19,244 nucleotides of DNA from Actinobacteria bacterium UBA3012 (lineage in GTDB: Bacteria > Actinomycetota > Actinomycetes > Nanopelagicales > Nanopelagicaceae), in the NCBI GenBank assembly GCA_002346305.1, contig DDZI01000038.1:382-19625 (forward strand), read 5' to 3'. Under the pieces are notes generated by a model. It was not told the DNA's origin, did no database searches, and saw only the letters and a program-made list of their open reading frames with translations. The position numbers and the translations under genes are program-made. This document shows positions 13,312-19,244 of this stretch, in pieces (the first letter of the stretch is position 1; each line of letters begins with the position of its first letter).

Positions 13312-13979
13312 GGTTTACGAAGATCTCCGGAGCGCGCGATTAATTTGCGCTCATCTGGGTATGCAAGACGAGTGGCGATTTCATCAAGCGGAAACCAATC
13401 CACTACATCAACTTCACTAATCTGTGGAGTGAGATCCCCGCGAATTTCAGAAAAAAGAAAATGGTGGACAGTTTTATGAATTCGTTTTCCATCCGCCATA
13501 AACCAAAAATCAATAACACCTAGCGATCGAGTAATTTTGCTAACAATTCCGGTCTCTTCTTCAACTTCTCGCAAAGCGGCAGCTTCAGGAGTTTCGCCAA
13601 CTTCAATATGGCCTTTTGGAAGTGACCAAAGTGTGCGACCACGTTTGTCGTGCCGACCAATCAGCAAACCGCGCTCGCCGCTTAAATCAACAACTAAACC
13701 ACCGGCACTAATCTCTTCAACTCGGCGCGAAGAATTTGGATTTTTACTTTTGTCCGACTTGGCTGATTTTTTCGGTGCAGATTTCTTCGACTTTAAATCA
13801 CCAGCCTTTACCTCTGCCCTCTTAGCAACAGGGCTTTTACTCTCATTTTTTTTCGCAACAGATTTGCCTGGTCCAGGTTTTGGTGCGGGCCGGGATTTTG
13901 GCGGGCGCGGGGCAGGAATTGGCGAGGAAGGTAGCGATTTTTTCGCCGCTAGCCCGTCCTCACCCGAGGTTCGGGACAT
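13308..13979 (-). CDS. NUDIX hydrolase (MutT4-like) with a long basic N-terminal tail
   Basis: NUDIX enzymes hydrolyse nucleoside diphosphates linked to another moiety; the substrate here is unknown, with oxidised nucleotides, capped RNA or Ap4A-type molecules as options. The NUDIX domain spans about residues 86-218 and contains a complete box GX5EX7REUXEEXGU at 123-145 (from GHIEVGE to REVEEETGI), so it should be active. Residues 1-85 are a disordered Lys/Pro/Ala/Ser tail (for example KKSAPKKSAKSDKSK) with histone-H1-like composition. No Shine-Dalgarno is placed usefully; a TAGGCT -10 box six bases before the ATG suggests a leaderless mRNA. The gene is first in the leftward block and divergent from pcnA, as mutT4 and pcnA are in Mycobacterium. 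Confidence 0.9.
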   Translation of the reverse strand: MSRTSGEDGLAAKKSLPSSPIPAPRPPKSRPAPKPGPGKSVAKKNESKSPVAKRAEVKAGDLKSKKSAPKKSAKSDKSKNPNSSRRVEEISAGGLVVDLSGERGLLIGRHDKRGRTLWSLPKGHIEVGETPEAAALREVEEETGIVSKITRSLGVIDFWFMADGKRIHKTVHHFLFSEIRGDLTPQISEVDVVDWFPLDEIATRLAYPDERKLIARSGDLRKP

Positions 13980-13985
13980 AGCCCT

Positions 13986-13991
13986 AGCCTA
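13986..13991 (-). promoter_or_regulatory. -10 box for a leaderless NUDIX-murJ block transcript
   Basis: TAGGCT on the minus strand lies six bases before the ATG at 13979. A perfect -35 hexamer TTGACA lies at 14017-14012 on the same strand, but the 20-base spacer is longer than ideal. This would start transcription at or next to the ATG. Confidence 0.5.
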
Positions 13992-13997
13992 CCCGCG

Positions 13998-14003
13998 TAC
14001 CCT
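13998..14003 (+). promoter_or_regulatory. -10 box for a leaderless pcnA transcript
   Basis: TACCCT fits TANNNT and lies seven bases before the pcnA ATG at 14011, the spacing of leaderless starts in actinobacteria. No Shine-Dalgarno precedes that ATG, and no good -35 hexamer is seen. Confidence 0.5.
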
Positions 14004-14010
14004 TCAACCC

Positions 14011-15453
14011 ATGTCAAATGATCCGCACGCTTCGGCTGCTCAAGCCATGGCCGCAATGATCAAGGTCCCACCTGAGGCAAATCAATTGGCAGATCGATTC
14101 CGGGGGGCGGGTCATCGCCTTGCTTTAGTGGGCGGACCAGTGCGGGATGCGCTTTTAGGCCGTGATAAAAAATCGAGTGGAGATTTAGATTTCACCACAG
14201 ATGCACTTCCTGAAATCACTAAAGAATTATTAAGTGGCTGGGCAGATTCTGTTTGGAGCACCGGAATTGAATACGGAACAATTGCGGCGCAAAAAAATGG
14301 TTTAAGCATTGAAATCACAACTTATCGCAGCGAAAGTTATGACAAAGATAGCCGCAAGCCTGATGTGCAGTACGGAGATTCTCTCGAAGGTGATTTAAGT
14401 AGGAGAGATTTTACGATCAATGCAATGGCTTTGGAATTAGATGGCAAAGAAAATCTTTTCATTGATCCACACAATGGAATGCAGGATTTAATCGCGAAAC
14501 AATTACGAACTCCTGGAACACCTGAACAATCATTTAGTGATGACCCACTTCGAATGATGCGCGCAGCACGATTTGCTGCTCAACTTGATTTTGCAATTGC
14601 GCCCGAAGTTCGTGCCGCAATTACTGAGATGGCGGACAGATTAAAAATTATTTCATCAGAAAGAATTAGAGATGAGTTTGTCAAAACCTTAATGTCCGTA
14701 AACCCACGACTTGGTTTGACCGTGTTAGTTGAAACTGGTTTAGCCGCACAATTTTTGCCAGAACTACCAGCACTACAACTTGAGATTGATGAACACCACC
14801 GCCATAAAGATGTGTATGAGCACTCACTCATAGTTCTTGAACAAGCAATTGATCAAGAAGAGCGACTTGGTGGACCAAGTTTAATTTTGCGACTAGCTGC
14901 GCTTTTGCATGACATCGGGAAACCAAAAACTCGAGCGCTAATACCTGGTGGTGGAGTTTCATTTCACCATCATGAAATTGTTGGTTCACATATGGCCAAC
15001 AAACGATTACGCGCATTGAAATTTGATCGTGAAACAATTAAAGATGTTTCAAAATTAGTTGAATTACATCTTAGGTTCCATGGATACGGAGATGCAGAGT
15101 GGACCGATAGTGCGGTTCGCCGTTTTGTAAGGGATGCTGGTGAACTTTTGACTCATTTGCATCTGCTAACCCGGGCCGATTGCACAACCAGAAATGCAAG
15201 AAAAGCAGAATTGCTTGCCGCTACATACGATCAGCTAGAGGCCCGAATTGCACAACTTCTCGAAGCAGAGGAACTGGGCAAAATCCGGCCAGATCTTGAT
15301 GGCAATGAAATTATGGAAATCTTGAATTTAAAACCGTCCCGAAAAGTCGGTGAAGCTTATGAATATTTACTGGAATTGCGCATGGAACATGGGCCACTGG
15401 GGCGTGAACGGGCTATTACTGAACTAAATAAATGGTGGAAAGAAAACAGTTAG
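14011..15453 (+). CDS. pcnA: CCA-adding tRNA nucleotidyltransferase with HD domain
   Basis: This enzyme adds or repairs the 3' CCA end of tRNAs. The 480-residue product has the class II nucleotidyltransferase head: LVGGPVRDALLGR (residues about 39-51), the metal-binding DLD (58-60) and the RRDFTINAMAL motif. These are followed by the neck region, a GTPEQSFSDDPLRMMRAARF block and an HD domain with LLHDIGKPKT (His300-Asp301) and FHHHEIVGS. The frame is open 158 codons further upstream, but that part is antisense to the NUDIX coding region and reads as its low-complexity tail in reverse, so I start at ATG 14011. A TACCCT box seven bases before it suggests a leaderless transcript. It ends nine bases from the convergent MFS gene. 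Confidence 0.95.
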   Translation: MSNDPHASAAQAMAAMIKVPPEANQLADRFRGAGHRLALVGGPVRDALLGRDKKSSGDLDFTTDALPEITKELLSGWADSVWSTGIEYGTIAAQKNGLSIEITTYRSESYDKDSRKPDVQYGDSLEGDLSRRDFTINAMALELDGKENLFIDPHNGMQDLIAKQLRTPGTPEQSFSDDPLRMMRAARFAAQLDFAIAPEVRAAITEMADRLKIISSERIRDEFVKTLMSVNPRLGLTVLVETGLAAQFLPELPALQLEIDEHHRHKDVYEHSLIVLEQAIDQEERLGGPSLILRLAALLHDIGKPKTRALIPGGGVSFHHHEIVGSHMANKRLRALKFDRETIKDVSKLVELHLRFHGYGDAEWTDSAVRRFVRDAGELLTHLHLLTRADCTTRNARKAELLAATYDQLEARIAQLLEAEELGKIRPDLDGNEIMEILNLKPSRKVGEAYEYLLELRMEHGPLGRERAITELNKWWKENS

Positions 15454-15462
15454 ATCAGTAAA

Positions 15463-16749
15463 TTAAATTGTTTTTGGTGAATCCTTAAACCAATTTTTAC
15501 GAAGTGAAATTGCAGCAACCAAGTACAGAGTTGTAACAATTAAAGGAAGCGTAACTCCCAGGCCATTTTTAGGCATAACTATTGCAGCTATTAGTGAGCC
15601 TGAAACAATCGCTGCATTAACAACTACATCGTAAACAGCAAAAACTCTACCGCGATAATCATCTGAGATTTTTTCTTGTACAAGTGCGTCATTAGTGACT
15701 TTGACTCCTTGACCACCAAATCCACTAATGAATCCCATTGCGATCATCGCGACTTCACTTTGGAACAAAACAAAAATTAATGGACCAAAACTTGCGATTA
15801 ACATCGCTATTCTCATCCACTTATGCCGGCCGAAACGCTTGACTGCGGCTGGAGTTATGATCGCACCCAACATAATTCCAATTCCAGCAATTGTGATTGC
15901 TGTTGCAAAACCACTTAAGCCGGCGTCAGGTTCATTTGGATCGTTGAAAGTATTCCGCTCTAAGATCAGAGCCATCAAGGTAAGTGCAGTTAATCCGCCT
16001 CTTTGGATGGCAACTGCGAGAATTCCAATCCCGCTGTCTCTGTTCTTTCTTAAGTAAGAAAAACCTTCACGCATTTGAGAGAAGCCATCGCTCCATTTTT
16101 TATCTTCAGCTTCAACTTCGCTTTTTGTTGGCCCAAGTTCATTTCTGCGAAGCCGCAGCGAAAGCAAAGCTGAAATGAAATAACCAAGTGCCCCAAAAAG
16201 CACCAACGCGGCATCTACTTGGTCAGCACCATTTTGGGTTTCTAAAAGATTCCGTAAACCAATACCGATTCCACCACCTAAAACGATGGCGACAGTTCCT
16301 CCAGTGACGGTTAAGGCATTAGCAGCAACTAGAATTTCACGGGTGACAACTCGGGGCAAGCTTGCTGATAAACCGGCGAGGATCAATCTATTTATTCCAA
16401 ATGAGATTAAAACAATCAAAGTTAATTCAAAGCCAGTTGCGTTTAATAAAATTGCAGTTGCAACAACTAGTAGAGTGACTGTGCGGCCAAGATTTGCGAA
16501 AAATAAAATCTGACGTCGCGAGTACTTGTCGAGAATTGTTCCGACAAAAGGCCCTATTAAAGAGTAAGGAAGCAACACGGTGGTGAAAGCAATTGCAGCA
16601 GCAGTTGCACTAGCTTGCCGTTCAGGTGAAAAAAGTACATAAGATGCCAATGCGCTTTGGTAAAGACCGTCGGTTAATTGCGCACTCCATCGAACTGTTA
16701 TTAATCGCCACAATCGGTTTTCATTAAGTAACCGATGAGTTCTTGGCAT
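15463..16749 (-). CDS. Major facilitator superfamily transporter, substrate unknown
   Basis: The 428-residue protein has about 12 predicted membrane helices. The N-terminal half holds the loop 2-3 signature region (GTILDKYSRRQILFFANLGR, with the D-x-x-x-R-R pattern of MFS motif A). A hydrophilic central loop of about 30 residues (LRRNELGPTKSEVEAEDKKW, then SDGFSQMREG) divides the two bundles, and a second motif-A-like loop (AAVKRFGRHKWMRIAML) starts the C-terminal half. The general type resembles MFS_3 drug or siderophore exporters, but nothing defines a substrate. The ATG is preceded at seven bases by TAGGCT, suggesting a leaderless mRNA. The gene is monocistronic, convergent with pcnA and divergent from the DUF5318 gene. 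Confidence 0.9.
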   Translation of the reverse strand: MPRTHRLLNENRLWRLITVRWSAQLTDGLYQSALASYVLFSPERQASATAAAIAFTTVLLPYSLIGPFVGTILDKYSRRQILFFANLGRTVTLLVVATAILLNATGFELTLIVLISFGINRLILAGLSASLPRVVTREILVAANALTVTGGTVAIVLGGGIGIGLRNLLETQNGADQVDAALVLFGALGYFISALLSLRLRRNELGPTKSEVEAEDKKWSDGFSQMREGFSYLRKNRDSGIGILAVAIQRGGLTALTLMALILERNTFNDPNEPDAGLSGFATAITIAGIGIMLGAIITPAAVKRFGRHKWMRIAMLIASFGPLIFVLFQSEVAMIAMGFISGFGGQGVKVTNDALVQEKISDDYRGRVFAVYDVVVNAAIVSGSLIAAIVMPKNGLGVTLPLIVTTLYLVAAISLRKNWFKDSPKTI

Positions 16750-16756
16750 AGGAGCA

Positions 16757-16762
16757 AGCCTA
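16757..16762 (-). promoter_or_regulatory. -10 box for a leaderless MFS transcript
   Basis: TAGGCT on the minus strand, identical to the box in front of the NUDIX gene, lies seven bases before the ATG at 16749. Confidence 0.5.
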
Positions 16763-16798
16763 GAGCGTGCTGGGGTGAGGCCGCGATTAGAGTGCGAT

Positions 16799-16804
16799 TA
16801 GAAT
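16799..16804 (+). promoter_or_regulatory. -10 box for a leaderless DUF5318 transcript
   Basis: TAGAAT lies seven bases before the ATG at 16812 in a 62-base divergent gap. It is close to the TATAAT optimum. No Shine-Dalgarno is present. Confidence 0.55.
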
Positions 16805-16811
16805 TAGATTT

Positions 16812-17231
16812 ATGTGGTCCAAACGGGGCAGTATCGATTACACCCTTTCAAAACGTGCGACATTGAGTGCATTGTTTAAAGGCTCGACACATGCATCAGA
16901 TGCCTGCGATGCAGATCCATATTTATTGCGTGCAGCTAAATTTCATGGCGAGCCTTCTGGGCGCAAATGTCCAATCTGCCGTAGTAAAGAGTTGATGGAA
17001 ATTCGTTACACATTTGGAGATCAACTCGGGCAATACTCAGGACGGATTAAGTCCACGGATGAGTTAATAGAAATGCAAAATGAGTATGGACAATTTAGAG
17101 TTTACGTAGTTGAAGTTTGTCGTAACTGTCATTGGAATCATTTGCATTTGTCCTTCTTATTAGGGGACGGTCAAGAACGCAAAGCGCCACGAAAGGTGCG
17201 CACCTTGGAGGATGAGGATTGGGTCAGTTAA
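16812..17231 (+). CDS. DUF5318 family zinc-ribbon protein
   Basis: The function is unknown. The 139-residue soluble protein has two CxxC knuckles, CPIC (residues 53-56) and CRNC (103-106), the latter followed by HWNHLHLSFLLG, so a zinc ribbon is very likely. The N-terminus (RGSIDYTLSKRATLSALFKG) and the C-terminal PRKVRTLEDEDW match the actinobacterial DUF5318 family. In Mycobacterium the homologue Rv0049 lies immediately upstream of the class A PBP gene ponA1 (Rv0050); the same neighbour is seen here, suggesting a conserved functional or regulatory link to the PBP. The start is ATG 16812, with a TAGAAT box seven bases before it and no ribosome binding site. Confidence 0.88.
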   Translation: MWSKRGSIDYTLSKRATLSALFKGSTHASDACDADPYLLRAAKFHGEPSGRKCPICRSKELMEIRYTFGDQLGQYSGRIKSTDELIEMQNEYGQFRVYVVEVCRNCHWNHLHLSFLLGDGQERKAPRKVRTLEDEDWVS

Positions 17232-17235
17232 TCGC

Positions 17236-17241
17236 TAATCT
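17236..17241 (+). promoter_or_regulatory. -10 box for a leaderless PBP transcript
   Basis: TAATCT lies in the 16-base gap after the DUF5318 stop, six bases before the PBP ATG at 17248, allowing separate expression of the PBP without a leader. Confidence 0.45.
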
Positions 17242-17247
17242 GGGCGT

Positions 17248-19244
17248 ATGAGTAAAGAGCAGGTGCCTGCAAGGGGTAAAACGACCCCAACGAAAAAGCG
17301 GCGCAGGCGAAACCGTGTTTCAGCTAAAAGAATTTTCTTGCGCTGGATTATGGTTTTTGGCGGTATTGGTTTTGCGGCAGGCAGCGTAATAATTGTTTAT
17401 TCCTACTTCACAATTTCCATTCCAGACCCAAATGCTTATGTGACAAGCCAAGCAACCATTTTGCAGTATGACGATGGCAGTGAAATTGGAAGATTAGGCG
17501 CACAAAATCGGACCAGTGTGCCTTTAGCAAAAATCCCGATCCAATTACGTCAGGCCGTACTAGCTGCCGAGGATCGAAAGTTTTACACAAACCATGCGAT
17601 CAGCCCTACTGGAATTTTGAGGGCATTTTATTTAATGGCTCGAGGCGGCGCAGTTCAGGGCGGATCGACGATCACCCAACAATATGCGAAGACTGCTTTT
17701 CTATCTCGCGAGCAAACACTTCAACGAAAATTAAAAGAGTTGATTATCGCTATAAAGTTAGAAAATCAATTAAGCAAAGATGAAATTTTAGAATCATATT
17801 TAAATACAATTTATTTTGGGCGCGGTGCTTACGGCATTCAAACTGCCGCACAACAATATTTTGGCTTAGATGTAGAGCAGTTATCGATTAGGCAATCTGC
17901 AGTTCTTGCTTCTGTATTGCGCTCACCAGGTTATTACGATCCAGGTTTGCGAGATGGAAACGTTGAGAGATTAACTGCACGATATAACTACACAATAAAT
18001 GCGATGGTTGCAGCAGGCTGGGCAGATGAGAAATATTTAAAAAAGGAAAAACTCCCACCGATTAAACCTAGATTAACTTCTGGAATTCTATCTGGACCCA
18101 AAGGCTATTTAATGGCTGCAATTCAAGCTGAATTAAATAAGCTCGGATTTCCAGATGAGAAATTAATGATCGGTGGTTTGGTAGTTAAAACTACGCTAAA
18201 TAGGCAGGCCCAGATTGCTGCAGTTAATGCAGTAGATACACAAGGACCCAAATCTGGACCAGCAAATTTGCATATCGGATTGGCATCTGTTCGACCTGGC
18301 ACTGGAGCGATTGTTGCAATGTATGGGGGCCCCGATTATTTAAAACGTCAATTGAATAATGCAACACAAGGTATAACTCAGGCAGGTTCTACTTTTAAAC
18401 CCTTCGCATTAATTGCTGCTTTGGAAATGGGAATTTCATTAAGCAGTGTTTGGAATGGAAACTCGCCACAAAAATTTGATGACGCTGGAAAACGTTACAA
18501 AGTAGGAAATTATGGTTTGAAATCTTTCGGGGATATCTCTTTATTGAAAGCAACAGCGAGCTCAGTAAACACCGTTTATGTCGGACTTGGAATTTATGTT
18601 GGACCAGATAATGTTATTGATGTAGCAAGAAGGGCGGGAATTCCACAATCAGTTAAGATGATGGCCACACCCTCAGTTGTACTAGGCGTAGCAAGTCCAA
18701 GAGTCATTGATGTTGCCGCCGCATATGCGACATTTGCTGCGCAAGGTGTTTATGCGAAACCCTATTTAGTCCAAGATGTAACCGGAAGAAATAAAGGTTT
18801 GTTGTATCAAGCAACACCGACAGGACAAGAAGTTTTTGCAAAAGATGTTATGGCTGATTTATCTCATGCGTTACAAGAAGTTGTTCGAACTGGATCTGGA
18901 TCTGCTGCTAAACGACTTGGGCGACCTTCAGCAGGCAAAACTGGAACTACCCAAGAGAATGCTTCTGCTTGGTATAGCGGGTTTACTCCTCAACTAGCGA
19001 CTTCGGTAGGTTTTTATCGTGACGATGCAACTGAGAGTTTGCGTGGAACAGGTGGATTGAAAACGGTAACTGGAGGTTCATTTCCAGCCCGGATCTGGAC
19101 TTCTTATATGAAAGGCGCTCTGAAGGGTGAACCCATTTTAGATTTTCCCGAACCGGCATATATCGGTGGGCAAGACCCAATTCCGGCTCCAATTTCAGGT
19201 CAAGCAATTCCAATTCCAGAGCCCACACCAGCAGCGCCTCTTCC
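17248..19244 (+). CDS. Class A penicillin-binding protein (transglycosylase/transpeptidase), truncated by window edge
   Basis: This bifunctional enzyme polymerises lipid II into glycan strands and cross-links peptides outside the cell; it corresponds to mycobacterial PonA1 by neighbour. The first 665 codons are visible. A basic cytoplasmic tail (TPTKKRRRRNRVSAKR) precedes one membrane anchor (about residues 33-54). The GT51 transglycosylase domain follows (AAEDRKFYTNHAIS with catalytic Glu108, GGSTITQQYAK, LNTIYFGRGAYGIQTA). The transpeptidase domain has the active-site serine in GSTFKPF (Ser381 and Lys384), the SVN motif (439-441) and KTGTT (564-568). A Pro-rich extracellular tail starts near 644 and continues past the edge. 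No PASTA domain is seen before the edge. All catalytic motifs are intact. Confidence 0.95.
   Translation, partial: MSKEQVPARGKTTPTKKRRRRNRVSAKRIFLRWIMVFGGIGFAAGSVIIVYSYFTISIPDPNAYVTSQATILQYDDGSEIGRLGAQNRTSVPLAKIPIQLRQAVLAAEDRKFYTNHAISPTGILRAFYLMARGGAVQGGSTITQQYAKTAFLSREQTLQRKLKELIIAIKLENQLSKDEILESYLNTIYFGRGAYGIQTAAQQYFGLDVEQLSIRQSAVLASVLRSPGYYDPGLRDGNVERLTARYNYTINAMVAAGWADEKYLKKEKLPPIKPRLTSGILSGPKGYLMAAIQAELNKLGFPDEKLMIGGLVVKTTLNRQAQIAAVNAVDTQGPKSGPANLHIGLASVRPGTGAIVAMYGGPDYLKRQLNNATQGITQAGSTFKPFALIAALEMGISLSSVWNGNSPQKFDDAGKRYKVGNYGLKSFGDISLLKATASSVNTVYVGLGIYVGPDNVIDVARRAGIPQSVKMMATPSVVLGVASPRVIDVAAAYATFAAQGVYAKPYLVQDVTGRNKGLLYQATPTGQEVFAKDVMADLSHALQEVVRTGSGSAAKRLGRPSAGKTGTTQENASAWYSGFTPQLATSVGFYRDDATESLRGTGGLKTVTGGSFPARIWTSYMKGALKGEPILDFPEPAYIGGQDPIPAPISGQAIPIPEPTPAAPL

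Noticed and set aside
13537..14010. Upstream 158-codon extension of the CCA-adding enzyme frame
   Set aside because: It lies antisense to the NUDIX gene and translates to a Ser/Phe-rich low-complexity sequence; the family homology starts only after ATG 14011.
15020..15036. Possible parS half-site in pcnA (CGTGAAACA)
   Set aside because: Only the right half matches; the left half shares almost nothing with the consensus.
15454..15480. Bidirectional terminator between pcnA and the MFS gene
   Set aside because: The gap is AT-rich and ends near a T-run, but the best pairing is a five-base stem with a loop of about 20 bases, too weak to call.
1..19244. Mobile elements, CRISPR arrays, tRNA or rRNA genes, defence islands
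   Set aside because: I saw no transposase or integrase, no regularly spaced repeats, no tRNA-like cloverleaf with conserved loops and no rRNA segments; gene order is that of a core origin region.

Overview
The window is the chromosomal replication-origin neighbourhood of a low-GC actinobacterium. It opens with the 5' part of dnaA on the minus strand, then a short oriC with DnaA boxes, then the rightward cluster rpmH-rnpA-yidD-yidC-jag-rsmG-parA-parB. From parB onward the gene content follows the classic actinobacterial series known from Mycobacterium (cwlM, trxC/trxA, trxB, murJ, a large membrane-anchored DUF6049-type protein, a MutT4-like NUDIX protein, pcnA). The AT-rich codon use, very small genes and gaps, ATGA/GTGA overlaps and a DUF6049 homologue much shorter than usual suggest a streamlined genome, most like the freshwater acI lineage (Nanopelagicales: Planktophila/Nanopelagicus). 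That placement is inference from gene order and base composition, not from a marker-gene search.

Layout. 1-550: dnaA (minus, runs off the left edge). 551-874: oriC plus the rpmH promoter. 875-5580: ribosomal protein L34, RNase P protein, the membrane-insertion pair YidD/YidC, the RNA-binding protein Jag, the 16S rRNA methyltransferase RsmG and the ParA/ParB segregation pair. One near-consensus parS site lies in the first codons of rsmG and a second in the first codons of parA. 5583-6677: a SelA-like PLP enzyme of unknown reaction, directly behind parB. 6663-13979 is a long leftward block. Read in its own direction it runs NUDIX hydrolase, DUF6049-type protein, MurJ lipid II flippase, thioredoxin reductase, thioredoxin, a CwlM-like amidase-fold protein and a PLP aminotransferase. 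14011-15453: CCA-adding enzyme (plus). 15463-16749: MFS transporter (minus). 16812-19244: DUF5318 zinc-ribbon protein and a class A penicillin-binding protein (plus, runs off the right edge), a pair that is also adjacent in Mycobacterium.

How the genes work together: origin firing (DnaA/oriC) and origin segregation (ParAB/parS) sit beside membrane-protein biogenesis (YidC/YidD) and cell-wall synthesis (CwlM-like regulator, MurJ, PBP). The thioredoxin system lies between CwlM and MurJ.

The most notable observations are: (i) the CwlM-like protein has lost the first zinc histidine and the catalytic glutamate of the amidase fold and has no signal peptide, so it looks like a cytoplasmic regulator, not a hydrolase; (ii) a SigH/SigR-type promoter pattern sits in front of trxB at the exact place where mycobacteria carry sigM-rsmA, and no sigma gene is present here; (iii) five gene starts carry a TANNNT -10 box 6-7 bases before the ATG, the signature of leaderless transcripts, including a divergent pair within 31 bases; (iv) two variant parS sites encode the same short SRET peptide at the starts of RsmG and ParA. 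I found no mobile element, CRISPR array, tRNA or rRNA, and no clearly new defence or biosynthetic system; this is mainly a core housekeeping region.
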